64,000 nt of DNA from Helopsaltes ochotensis (lineage: Eukaryota > Chordata > Aves > Passeriformes > Locustellidae), in the NCBI GenBank assembly GCA_013400155.1, contig VXBM01000093.1, forward strand, positions 611,192 through 675,191, given 5' to 3'. Both the position numbers and the translations under genes were made by a program. The notes under the pieces were generated by a model. The model was not told where the DNA came from, searched no databases, and saw nothing but the letters and a program-made list of their open reading frames with translations. Of this stretch, positions 38,401 to 47,600 are shown one piece after another. Positions within the stretch are counted from its first letter, which is position 1, and every line of letters begins with the position of its first letter.

Positions 38401-41400
38401 TCAGGGCTCACTTTGCCAGTGGCTCTCCTGAGTTACAGGGGCACAGCAGAGGGAGGGGTGTCTGGTGACACCACAGACTCCTCTGTGTCCATGAAACGTG
38501 CTGGATTTCTCCATTCCCTCGTTAGGCAGCCAGCAAGGTGCCATCTCTGACCCTGCTGACCCTTGCTCTACCTCCCCAGGTCCTGCTGACGGCCTCTTCT
38601 GAGTCCTGCTCTGAACAGGTGTGGGGCTGGTTCACACAGCCATGGGGACGGGAGGGCTCTCTTGGAGCTCCTCCTGAGAGAGGGGATTCCTGACCTGTGG
38701 CGTGGATGTGCTAGGAGCACGCAGGCCTTTAGTGTTTAGTGTCCAAGGCAGGTTCAAAGCCACAGGGCTGGAAAACGCTCATGGCCTCAGGTTAACTTTG
38801 ACTGCAGGCTGTGGGCAGGGTAGGCTGTCCCTGCCATGGCTCTTTGACACCCTAATTGTCAGAATGCCAGCTCCAAGGCTTTTTAAACAGGGAAAAGGTT
38901 ATCTGACTTAATTACTACTTCTGCTGGCACAAAGCCTCACCTCCATTCTGCATGCCAACACCAAACTTCTCTCAGGGTCAAATGGAAAGTTACCCAAGGG
39001 ACAAGTCAAGCCCTTTCATCCTACAGTTTGCTTTTAGGCACATCACCTACGAGGAGCTTTCCTCTCCTTGGTACTGCCACATGTGAAACAAGGAATGATG
39101 GAAGCTGATCTGTTTCTCACCTTTGGGCAAGGTAAAACATTAATATGACATCAACACCCACGCTGACTCTGCCTTCTTTTCTGTCTGACAAACCTCTTGG
39201 TTAAAGAATTTGCTGCAAGAGGACTTTGCAAACAGTGCTTGCAAGAAATGTGAGCAGTTTTCCTAATATGTAGATTAGACACAGAAATAAAAAAGATGCA
39301 TTGCACAGGAGCAGCAGTTTAATATCAGGGGTTAGTTGAGGTTGCTTAATGCACACCTGAAGCCTGTCACTAATAAAAACAATAATAAAACGCAGATAAG
39401 CCAGTCATGTTCTCAAGGTGAAGGCCACAAGGAGCTGAGCCTGCAGGAGAGCTGCAGAGGTGGAATCTGCTCTGACAAACAATTCTGAGAAGTGAACAGC
39501 ATTAGAGATTTCTCTGAACCTAAAAGAGTTCAGAAGAGGTAAGAGCTGACCTGTACCAAACAGCCTCTGTAGCCACCTGCAGTTGGAGCCAAAAGCAGTG
39601 AGGATGTTTTGGAATTTGTTTGGGGGATTTTTTAATAGAAAAAAAAGCCCCAGGAAAAAAAGCCCCTTTCTTGTTTAAAAGAACAAGATTGAGGGGAAAA
39701 AATCAATTTTAGTATCTTTTAATTTTCCCCCTCCTAATTAGAGAAAACCATCAAGCTAAGCTTTTGCATTAAATGTCATTTGGCTGAGACAGAATTTTAA
39801 AGAACATTTAAGAAATGACATTTTAGAGAGGTGTATGTGTCTCTGGTGGAAGAGGCTGAAAATCTAGCCTAGTGAATTTATGGGCAATGCGCAGCCAAAG
39901 GAAAAAAAAGAAAAAACCTGTTTTGGTTGAGAAGTGCATTCCATTACCCACGACTCACTGGAGAGATATATATGGTTCTAGAGTCTGGCACTGGCTGAGA
40001 AGAATCTTTATTTCTGTGTTGTTTTTATTCCTTTCCAACTCTAAATTATCTTTATATGTACCTTTCACTCCCAAGAAAAGGCACCTTCAATGGATTATTT
40101 TTTTTTCCTTCATAGTGAAGATTTATACTTCAGTGGTTTGAAGTTTATATCCTTTACATCACTAGTCAATAAACTCAACTCTGCTCTAAATAGCAAGGGC
40201 TCAGAAAATCCTGGGATTAGGGATTATTTTTAACTCAGTGTCTAAATGCTCTTTACTGGATAACACATTCCTAGATTTCCTAATGCTCCCTTGACTTGGG
40301 AACATCAGTGGTGAGTTGAGGCCAAAAAGTTTCAAACCCAGCTAGGCAACCAGCATTCCCTAACTTTCACCAACGGGAACACTTTTATATTTACTTCTCT
40401 GCTGACTTTAGCAGAGAAACCGAGGGCTGGAAAACCCTGAAGATGCTGAGCTACCCTTTTGGCCTGGCAGCTCCATGCTGCAGCCTACTGGCAAAAATGT
40501 GTGGGATGACTTCTTGTGGATCCTTCCTCTGTCCCCTCCATCTCAAGACTACAGTCAGAACATGTAAAGACTGGGTCCCCTCACCAGACCTGCCCTCACA
40601 CCTGGAACTGCTTTCAGACCATGAGAAACAGAGGGAAGTGTTTCACTCACAGGCACCCACGTCATGGATCGTCCAGCCAGAAAATATCCTCCAATGGTCC
40701 CCCGGCTCGCTCGTACCGATGACTGGAAGCACAGGAGAAAGAACAGGAAAGAGTGTTTTCCTCCACTCACCCACCCCCGAGCCCGCCCAAGCCAGGAGGA
40801 TCCTTAGTGCCTGGCTCTCTGCACCAGCTCCAGAGTAATTGTATGGGTCTGTTGAGTACGCCAGCCTTCACACACTGCTTCTGCCCCTTTTTGTGCAGGC
40901 TTCTGATAGCCGTGCTTTGGCCAGAAGCTGCTCCTACCTGTCCAATGACTTCTCTGTGAATGTACCAACTGGGAAAGAAAAAACAGCTCAGGCAGGCAGA
41001 GCGCAGTAGGTGTCTGTGACAGAGGCCTTCACCAAACAACACCAACAGATCATTAGCAACAATCTTTCCAAAGTTTTTAAGGTCCCGTTTCGGTCTTCTC
41101 CAGCACAACCCTGGATTTTCTTTCACCTCCTGCCTTCCCACACCCAGATGTGAGCCTGCTCTGCAGCACAGGAGTTGAGCATCATTCCCAGAACAACCCC
41201 CAGGGAGCGATCCCGCAGTTGTCCCCCTGCGGGGTGGGAGTGAAGGCTCACAGAAGGATTCCTGTCACCCCCAAATTTGCTCAACAGGCCCTGGGATAAG
41301 TTGCGCAGAGGATGCCATTTGCAGGCAAACAAACCTCTTTGTACCCAGGAGGAGTCCAGGGAGCATCCAAGCCTCTCTGGCTGAGGCAGAGCCGGCCCCG

Positions 41401-41547
41401 GCCCCCTCAGGGACTCACCCATATTCCGACAGCGAGGATGAAGGCGAAGTACACGACCACCACCACGATGTCTGCCACTGAAAAGGCTGCTGCCCTGTCC
41501 CCCGGCAGCCCGGGCAGCTCTGTGGTGGCTGTGGTTGGCTGGCTCAT
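20241..41547 (-). CDS. SLC5A9: SLC5A9 / SGLT4 sodium-dependent sugar cotransporter, complete, 14 coding exons
   Basis: SGLT4 is a plasma-membrane Na+/sugar symporter of the SLC5 family. In mammals it favours mannose, fructose, 1,5-anhydroglucitol and glucose, mainly in kidney and intestine. Fourteen exons join without a phase error into 665 residues. Recognisable pieces are RASRGTIGGYFLAGRSM (TM1-2 region), RFGGQRIQIYMSVLSLI, the glycosylation site N245-T-T, WCWCTDQ (282-288), GYLK (K314), the symporter signature ALMSSLTSVFNSSSTLF (382-398), DYIQSI (Q450), and the C-terminal EEEPLWRHVCN with a last membrane helix. CGEEDRRPALVKDVHYLYFA, SIEEEPLWRHVCN and the Cys at the SGLT1 Tyr290 position point to SGLT4 rather than SGLT1, 2, 5 or SMIT2. 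The ATG at 41547 is the first after an in-frame stop at 41614-41616. Its context is GCCATGA. The N-terminus is about 11 residues shorter than the human one. Residue 76 is Asp where SGLT1 has Asn78. Confidence 0.95.
20619..20648. other. Assembly gap (30 N)
   Basis: Thirty N inside a purine-rich simple repeat; the true array length is unknown. Confidence 0.99.
20649..20743 (+). repeat. (GGAAAA)n simple repeat
   Basis: About 16 nearly perfect 6-base units end at AAACTTCTCC. Related G/A-rich sequence (20585-20618) lies left of the gap, so the array spans it. The KGKGKG and EKEKEK open frames here come from the repeat and are not genes. Confidence 0.97.
21757..21778 (+). repeat. Poly(T) run, 22 bases
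   Basis: An uninterrupted T22 run inside SLC5A9 intron 13 (poly A in the gene's sense). No flanking SINE body was recognised. Confidence 0.9.
22009..22153 (-). CDS. SLC5A9: SLC5A9 coding exon 13 (residues 549-596, cytosolic linker)
   Basis: Acceptor CCACTTTGCAG, donor GTAGGG, 145 nt. It starts LDSLTWWTRHKK and continues as a charged, Ser/Glu-rich linker before the last helix. This linker varies between species, so only the LTWWTR start is recognisable. Exon phases fit on both sides. Confidence 0.9.
22154..27601 (-). other. SLC5A9 intron 12 (5.4 kb, the longest)
   Basis: The part at 22.8-24.4 kb is GC-rich without clear CpG clustering. The part at 26.4-27.3 kb is AT-rich with homeodomain-like words and might be regulatory. 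The overlapping open frames at 22.8-24.5 kb have no recognisable content. I see no additional exon or known repeat. Confidence 0.6.
26500..27290. other. AT-rich block in SLC5A9 intron 12, possible regulatory element
   Basis: Words such as AGTAATTAATTGC, AGTTATTAAATTTAATTG and AAATTAATCTTG cluster in an otherwise GC-balanced intron. They resemble homeodomain or HNF1-type half sites. There is no coding frame. The assignment is speculative. Confidence 0.2.
27602..27817 (-). CDS. SLC5A9: SLC5A9 coding exon 12 (residues 477-548)
   Basis: Acceptor CTTTTCTCAG, donor GTGAGT, 72 codons. It reads GAFWGLMAGLAVGAVRMIMD (helix), then the loop CGEEDRRPALVKDVHYLYFA, then the helix ALILCALTAIVIVLVSLCT with PIPEER. 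The loop is the best match to SGLT4 among SLC5 members. Confidence 0.96.
28333..28501 (-). CDS. SLC5A9: SLC5A9 coding exon 11 (residues 421-476)
   Basis: Acceptor CTTCTCTTTCAG; its first base completes Arg420. Donor GTAAGT. A membrane helix (VFIVILVVVSILWIPVIQTA) is followed by KLFDYIQSIGSYL; Q450 aligns with SGLT1 Gln457 (sugar binding). The exon closes with a second helix ending FWKRVNEP. Confidence 0.96.
29520..29670 (-). CDS. SLC5A9: SLC5A9 coding exon 10 (split Gly370 to split Arg420)
   Basis: Acceptor GCTGCCGCAG; the donor is GTCCTT, a weak match to consensus but required by phase. It encodes the sodium:solute symporter signature, with S385, S386 and S389 in the Na+-binding helix (ALMSSLTSVFNSSSTLF), then the cytosolic QRVRKQASEQELMIVG. 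Confidence 0.94.
29851..29958 (-). CDS. SLC5A9: SLC5A9 coding exon 9 (split Asp334 to residue 369)
   Basis: Acceptor TGTTCCACAG, donor GTGAGA, 108 nt. It encodes the cysteine-containing extracellular loop DEVGCVDPEICKRVCG, then GCSNIAYPKLVIELMPD. The Cys spacing matches SGLT1, where the loop is disulfide bonded. Confidence 0.95.
30826..30961 (-). CDS. SLC5A9: SLC5A9 coding exon 8 (residues 289-333 plus split Asp334)
   Basis: Acceptor CCTGGTTGCAG, donor GTAAGG. It reads VMVQRALSAKNLSHAKGGSV, then FAGYLKLLPVFFIVMPGMIS. K314 aligns with SGLT1 Lys321, a sugar-site residue. VQR and AKxxSHAKGG are family hallmarks. Confidence 0.96.
31782..31987 (-). CDS. SLC5A9: SLC5A9 coding exon 7 (to residue 288)
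   Basis: Acceptor TTTCTTTACAG, donor GTAAAT, 206 nt. It holds an extracellular loop with the N-glycosylation sequon N245-T-T and C248, then the helix ending WCWCTDQ. C283 sits where SGLT1 has the sugar-stacking residue Tyr290; W284 matches Trp291. I recall the same Cys in human SGLT4. Confidence 0.96.
32763..32843 (-). CDS. SLC5A9: SLC5A9 coding exon 6 (Gly193 to Gly220, split codons at both ends)
   Basis: Acceptor CTGGCAG, donor GTAAGA, 81 nt. It gives GGLTAVIYTDLLQ, the invariant SGLT turn, then the helix TIIMVVGAFVLMFI. Split glycine codons at each end match exons 5 and 7. Confidence 0.95.
33413..33518 (-). CDS. SLC5A9: SLC5A9 coding exon 5 (residues 158-192 plus split Gly193)
   Basis: Acceptor TTTTATTCCAG, donor GTAAAT. 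The exon reads ADIFAGALFIQISLGWNLYL, then the helix STVLLLAVTAVYTIV. It ends one base into a glycine codon that exon 6 completes. Confidence 0.95.
36051..36215 (-). CDS. SLC5A9: SLC5A9 coding exon 4 (residues 103-157)
   Basis: Acceptor TCTTTAACAG, donor GTACGT, 55 codons, phase 0. It holds two membrane helices (WPLLALGWIFVPVYIAAGV and the IYMSVLSLIVYIFTRIS region) joined by the family loop MPEYLQKRFGGQRIQ. Confidence 0.96.
37948..37968 (+). repeat. (CTG)7 trinucleotide run
   Basis: Seven perfect CTG units in SLC5A9 intron 3; in the gene's sense they are CAG. The run is short and non-coding. Confidence 0.95.
38049..38153 (-). CDS. SLC5A9: SLC5A9 coding exon 3 (residues 68-102)
   Basis: Acceptor TGTGTTTCAG, donor GTAAGA, 35 codons, phase 0 at both ends. 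It contains the broken helix that lines the sugar and Na+ sites (LMSSDVGSGSFMGLAG). D76 (codon GAC) aligns with SGLT1 Asn78 and S81 with His83. GGFEWN follows, as in all SGLTs; E100 aligns with SGLT1 Glu102. Confidence 0.95.
40651..40722 (-). CDS. SLC5A9: SLC5A9 coding exon 2 (residues 44-67)
   Basis: The exon has acceptor TGCTTCCAG and donor GTGAGT. Its 24 codons read SSVRASRGTIGGYFLAGRSM then TWVP. The segment is the highly conserved SGLT loop and start of TM2, which leads into the sugar-binding helix. Both ends are phase 0. Confidence 0.95.
41419..41547 (-). CDS. SLC5A9: SLC5A9 coding exon 1 (residues 1-43)
   Basis: It starts with ATG at 41547 and ends IWG-free at GIW, followed by the consensus donor GTGAGT. 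It holds a short polar N-terminus and the first membrane helix (ADIVVVVVYFAFILAVGIW). No other in-frame ATG lies between it and the upstream stop. Confidence 0.93.
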
Positions 41548-41602
41548 GGCTCTGAGCACACTGCTGATTTTCCCACTCAAACTGGACTTCGCCGCAGTCT
41601 TA

Positions 41603-41607
41603 ATTGG
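41603..41607 (-). promoter_or_regulatory. Inverted CCAAT box upstream of SLC5A9
   Basis: ATTGG on the + strand is CCAAT (within GGCCAATTAAG) in the gene's sense, about 56-60 bases before the ATG. It is near the presumed promoter. The transcription start is not known from sequence. Confidence 0.4.
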
Positions 41608-41623
41608 CCTTAATTATTTCCCT

Positions 41624-41636
41624 TGTAATTATTAAC
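41624..41636 (-). promoter_or_regulatory. HNF1-like site upstream of SLC5A9
   Basis: In the gene's sense the 13 bases read GTTAATAATTACA. They match 10 of the 12 specified positions of the HNF1 consensus GTTAATNATTAAC, with a perfect first half site. It lies 77-89 bases before the ATG. HNF1 factors drive SGLT1 and SGLT2 in gut and kidney, so the site suits the gene. Confidence 0.55.
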
Positions 41637-44600
41637 AGGGCGAAGAAGGTGTGAGTGGGGAGCAAAAGTCAGGCAGGACTGTGGCTAGCGTTTCCCAGCC
41701 GGAGCTTGGTCTCGTCAGTGAGGGCCACCACAGAGCTCTGTGGTGTGAGGATTCCTCCCATTCCCCCTCGTGTCCATGTACCAGGGGTCCTCTCTCCTGC
41801 CCATTTAACCACTGGTGGCTCCCACTGGGATGAAGGAGATTTTTCTGCCTTGAGGTCAGGGGACTGCCTGGAGAAGGCTTGTGCCTCACAGCCAGCTCTG
41901 GAATGGCTCTGCCACCCCCGTAGGAACCCTGTGTCCAGGACATGGGCAGGAAGGAGGAGAGGTCTGGTGCCTGTGACATATCAAACTGTGCATCCAGGTC
42001 CTCAGCAGAGACATTTCTCATCCTGGTTGGCAGACAAGGTGGGCACCCTCCAGCACGAGCCCCCTGAACCAGCACACAGTGGAGTGGGTCACACCAGACC
42101 CCTGCTCCTTTGTTGGGACAGCTTTGGGGGGATCACAAATGGTTGCTCCTGAGGCTGGCAGAGCCCTTCCAGAGTCTTCCCCAGGAAAACCCCAGGCCTC
42201 AAAGTAGAACCATCTCCTACATCCCCCAACCTCCACCATCCATGGTCCCGCACCCCATGACGTATCACATGGGACATTTTAAACTTAGGTGAGCTGTGCT
42301 TGATCCTGGTTTCAAGGGAGGCAGAAAACCTTCTATCTCAATGTTTTATTCCCCTCTGTCCCAGAGTTTTCTTGTAAATGCTGGCCACCTACTTGCTCAT
42401 CAATTGCACTGCTAACATGAGGCCCACATCCACCCCTGCTCCTCAGTCTGAGGCTCCCTGGAAGCAGGGCCTCCCCATAGGCTCATTATCCACAAAAAAC
42501 TTCTCAAGATTCAAATGTTTCAACAAGCTGAAGTAGAGTTACCAGAAATTAAATATCTGGAAGCCTAAATCCCTTGGTACAAACAGGCAGCTCTCCCTGC
42601 ACAGAGCTGATTTACACTCACCCACACACTTCTCCCTCTTAACACCTCAGCACCTGAAAGCAAAAGACTGTTGCCTAACTCTAAAATGCATTAATACCTG
42701 TTCAAGAAGCAAATACAACATCTCCAGTCTTCCCAAAACCAGGAATGCTCCTCAACATGGTAAGCCCAAACCCCAAGTACCTTCCTGACCTAGCCCTTCA
42801 CCCCACCTTCCAACAGTGCTGTATCTTCAGCAATTAACACTTGAAAACACTTAAAAAATTTCACCCCAGGCCAGCAAATACATCTAATAAGTCATTCCCA
42901 ACAGCCACGAGCTACCACAAGTCCACTGGACACGCTGGAATGACACAGGCTTATGGCAGTAGGATGCTGTCAGGTGTTATCACACAGCCTGGGCCATCCC
43001 AAACTGCAGTAGCCAATTGCTGGGCAGGATTGCAGCAGCTGCACCTCAAACACAGATAACACCTGGAGTGCATTTGTGGCAGTCCTTCCCTCGCTGCCCC
43101 ATCCTGCTGAGGCAGGAGTCACTCCGGGACAAGCTGCAGAGGTGTGCTCCTCCCCAGGGACGTGACTGCCCCCAGCCAAGGGGATGACACATCCTGCTGT
43201 TTCATGGCTCCCCTGGCTCCCAGCCCTGCTGCAGCAGCCCTGGGCAAGGAGCAGGTGCACAGTTCAGGTTGGGTTCCAGCAGCAGGGCAGCGCTTATCTC
43301 CCGCTCCATGCGCTGCTAATTCAGCACCGGAGGCCACCCACGCGCAGGAGATGCAGTGCTCCTTGCCCTGGGTACAAATGTGGGGATTGGCATCTGCAGA
43401 AAACAATAAAAAATTATCACAGCTGATAAACAAACAAGTGTCCCTTGGAGTGGAAGGTATGACAGCAGCGCAAGCTCAGCAGCTGCGGTTTGGCAGATCT
43501 CTGTTGATTCAGAGGGTGGCAAACTCTGTCTCCCACTTTTCTGCAGGGACCTGGCGAGTGTGCAAGTTACCTGCAGCAGCAAACCCACCCTCCCCAGCTG
43601 GCAGAGGGCTCAGAGCCTCTTGGCCACACAGGCAATGCTGAATTTTGCTAGCCCAAAGTGAAGGAATCACAGAATGTCTAGGTTGGAAGAGGTCTTCAAG
43701 ATCATCGAGTCCAACCCATGCCCCAACACCTCAACTAGATCATGGCATCGAGTGCCACATCCAGTCTTTCTTTAAACACATCCAGGGATGGTGACTCCAC
43801 CACCTCCCCAGGGAAACCATTCCAGTACTTTATCACTCTTTCCGTGAAAAACTTTTTCCTAATATCCAACCTATATTTCCCTTGGCACAGCTTAAGGCTG
43901 CATCCCCTCGTTCTGTCAGTTGTTACCTGGAGAAAGAGACCAACCCCAGCTGACCCCAGCCACCTTTCAGGGAGTTGTAGAGAGTGATGAGGTCACCCCT
44001 GAGTCTCCTTTTCTCCAGGTTTATGTTATCAGTCGGTTTCTGTTGCCTGTGTTGGTGGGAGTGGTGGTGGCAGCAGAGGAAGCACTGGGTGTGACAGAGA
44101 GGGGTGAGCCTGTGAGCACAGGGGACAAAGCCATCCCCAGATGTGTCACCCATGGCAGGATCAGGTGCTGGCAGAGGTGTTGGCTGCACTCACGGGGGCA
44201 ATTGGTACAGAGAGCTGAGGAATACAGACCTTCATCCTTTCCCCATTCCTCCCCTCCTGAGACATCACTCCTGTACCTTCCAAAAACCACTCCTCCTCCC
44301 TCCATCACTCACCTCCTGGTGCATGCCTGGCTTTATGCAGTCTTTCTGTTGTCTTGGCAAAGGCTGAGAGCAGGGCTATCAAACAGGGGGCAGAAGACAG
44401 CCCCTGGAGCTCACATGGTGTCACTGGGGCCACCTTGTCTCCTTGACCAGGGACAGATCCATTGTCACCGAGCCCTGCATCCATGGTTTCTCCCAGCCCT
44501 GCTGTGGGGCCGGGCAGAGGTGTGGGGCAGGCTGCAGAGTTGCAGCAGCCCTGTAAACCCCACAGTTTCAGCAGTACCTGGGAGATCCAACCAGGCAGCC

Positions 44601-47600
44601 AGACCCTGCAGCGCAGTTAATACACTCTCCTCTCCTTGCAGCAGAAGTGACAGGACATTTAGTGTCCCCTTGTGGGGTGTTCACCCTCACTCCTGTCACA
44701 GAGGCAGAGAACGAGCCCTTCAGGGACTGGAAATTGTAAGTGGCGTTTCAAAGAGTGCAGCTCAGGAAAAAATAAAAAGGTGTGGAAGAGCAAGAGTTTC
44801 TGGGGCAAAGGATGTTCGGTGGAGTGACAGGCAATTATTTTCCCAAATATTAACGAATAAATGGACTTCCTCTTCATTACCAAGCTACTTCACAGTCATC
44901 AGCAAATAGTTCCAACGACAATTAGTGAATTTCTAAATGGATTGAGAAATTGGCTTATAGACGGACACCGATGCAGTGAGGTGAGGCGATAGCCCAGCCT
45001 CACTCCTTACCTTTCCTCCTGGGGGATTTTCCTGTGTGCTGAATGGGTGAGGTATTCAGCTAACCATTATTTTCTTCTCAGCCCTTTCTCGGGGGAATGA
45101 CTCTTGAATGAAATCCAGCAGTTTAATTTTGGTGTGATATGAATGGGCTTTGAATGTGTTTAATGTTTAAAGGCAGCTATTCAGCTCGGAGCCTGCTCCA
45201 GAGGAGCAGCGGGAAGCAGAGCAGACCCCCGGGAAGCGCAGTGGTGCTACCACAGCTCTTTTCTTCCCTCTGCAGGCCACGCTCTGATTTTCACTCCTGA
45301 ACCGTCCCATAAACCTGGAGGCAGTCCATCACTTCAAGATTCCCTGCACTACTTTTGTCTGCTTGTTTAACCCGGGGGAGCCGGGGACACCTGTGCTGAG
45401 GCAGGGGTAAAATGCCATGCAGAGGAGCCAGGGAAGGTGCTGGACTCAGTGGGAACCTCAGCGCCTTGTCAGGCTGCTCTGAGCCCTGCCACATGACAGG
45501 AAAGCTCCCATGTGCTGGAAACTGCTCCTCTCCGTTCCTGGGGCTGGGCAGAGCTCCCTGTGCAGGCTTGGACGCAGTTCCAGCCAGGCAAGGCAATTGG
45601 GCTCTCATGGGATGTGCTTCCCATGTTTGGGCTCCCTTGGCAGGAGGCTGGGAGTGTGGCTCTCTCCCAGCAAGTGCACTGACCATCTCTTATCCCCTCC
45701 TCACGCTCTCAGAGATCTCCTGTAGCTCCTGCCTGAGCACTGTGAGCCCATAACCCTGGCATCTGCCTGGACCAAGGACAGCCTTGACACACGGGGGAGT
45801 TTCGAGTTACCACACGGCTTTTGCTGCACCTAAGGGGGACCTAAGTTCAGTGAGTTTGGTGAGAGGAGACACCCTGGGCTAAGCGTGGTGTTACCAACCA
45901 GTCAGACCAGGATGAGGTGGACTACTTAGGGTGGAGTCTCATCCTGGCTGTCTTGATCCAGCAACTCATTTGCTGCCCCAATCAAAGGGTTTGCACTCCT
46001 TGTTGAGCTGAACAACCTCCTCTGATTGCCCCTTCCATCCCCACACATCTCACTGGGAAACTTCTGTGACTGCTGGGAAATTAAGGTGAGAAGACACAGA
46101 AGGAGTTTCAGGTCCCGCTTCCAGCCATAGCTGCCTAGAAGAATCACTCTAGGACCAGGCAGGCTTCAGCTGGAAAAAATATGTCACATTTACTGAGTGA
46201 CTTTTTTTGACTAACAGCCAGACTTTGAAAAATACTAGCAAGGGTGAAACATTAAGTGACAGAACAAGGACACTTTAGATGAAGGATGTTGTTCTCCCTT
46301 TAATTTACTCCCCTCTACAGCCTTGCAAAGATCTCAGCAGAGTAAGTGTCCTTATTGATGGATACACTATCCTTGTTAAGATGGGACAATATACTTATTT
46401 ACAGCCTTCATCATTGTCATAAAGGCACAAAGCAAACAGGTATAACTAATGAAGATTTAGCTGTTACATAATGTTTTTGCCAACTCCATGCAGAAGTCTG
46501 GGTAAAAAACCCCTGGAAATAAATCTTTTTATGAGAGCATTTTTAAAATTAATTTAAGACATGAAGAGATGTATTTGTAGTTCGTATTGGGACTCTGGGT
46601 ATTGCTTTTCTGGAAGGATTTTTCAGGTTTGGAGTACAAATGAAATGATGTTCTAAGAAACACCAAGGAAGTGGAGTCACATCAGCCCTGCGATGCAAGC
46701 AGTGAAGTGGCACGTTGATGGAGATATTCCATGATAAAGGTGGTGTCACCATGAGCAAGATGCAGACTCTGTAATAATGGACCAACGGGCAGAAGAGGTG
46801 GAGGGGTCGCAGTAAAAGCTTGTTCACTTCATTTGATCCTCTCTGAAGATGATAGCGGCCAGGGGGAGCAGCTCATGGTGGCTGGGACAGTAATGCTGCA
46901 CTGCAAAGCAGGCAAGGTAATGCTTCACAGCTCCTGCAGGAGGCATGTTTGGTACTGCAGGAACAACCAGGTTCCTTCGATGTTCTCCTGAAATCCACTA
47001 TCTGAGAATCACAAGGAGTCCAAGAGTGGTAAAACTGGAGGTGGTGCATGATCACCTGGTAAGCTCCTGTGGAGAAGGGAATAGGATGCCTCTCTCTGTT
47101 CCCCACTGTGACCTCACACAATCCTTCTACAGACACACAGTGGGGAAAAAAACTGTCCTTGCTGGATGATTCTGACCTGTGCTCTCCCAAAAAGCACTCC
47201 CTAAACGCAACTAAAAAGCCATCTGAGGCATTTAAATTTTCACTTTGTGGCCCCTTTCAAAAGAAAATGCCCCATGGCAAAATCACAGATGTGAACATCT
47301 GTTTTGGAACTGTGAATTCAGACAGGTATCAGCAGCTCGATCTATCTCTGCTTGGTGACTATTTAAAAAAATCCTTCTCCTCCGTGTCAGGAGAAAATTG
47401 AAAAAGTAGAATCGGATCCTTCTCTTTAAAGTGAGGAGGCAGGATAAAGGCATTCTGCCTTATGTCAGGTTGGTCAGTGTTTGGGGGGTTGGTGGTTGGT
47501 CTCACCAGGAGGTGAAGTCTGGTACAAACCTGCTGGTCCAGAAATACTGAAGTCCAGCAGAAGCAATGAAGGAATGGTTTCTTCAAGCTGGGGGCTCATC

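Larger units (their letters stand above)
33519..41418 (-). other. SLC5A9 introns 1 to 4
   Basis: The introns are 33519-36050, 36216-38048, 38154-40650 and 40723-41418. They contain a short (CTG)7 run and T/A runs near 37690 and 39630. No further exon, transposon or RNA gene was recognised. Confidence 0.7.

Noticed and set aside
20241..41547. Assignment of the transporter to SLC5A1, SLC5A2, SLC5A10 or SLC5A11
   Set aside because: CGEEDRRPALVKD, WCWCTDQ and SIEEEPLWRHVCN fit SGLT4 best, and the neighbouring SPATA6 supports SLC5A9.
43920..44909. 329-codon open frame on the + strand
   Set aside because: It begins inside an antisense CR1 fragment, has no domain or splice support, and looks like a chance opening in GC-rich DNA.
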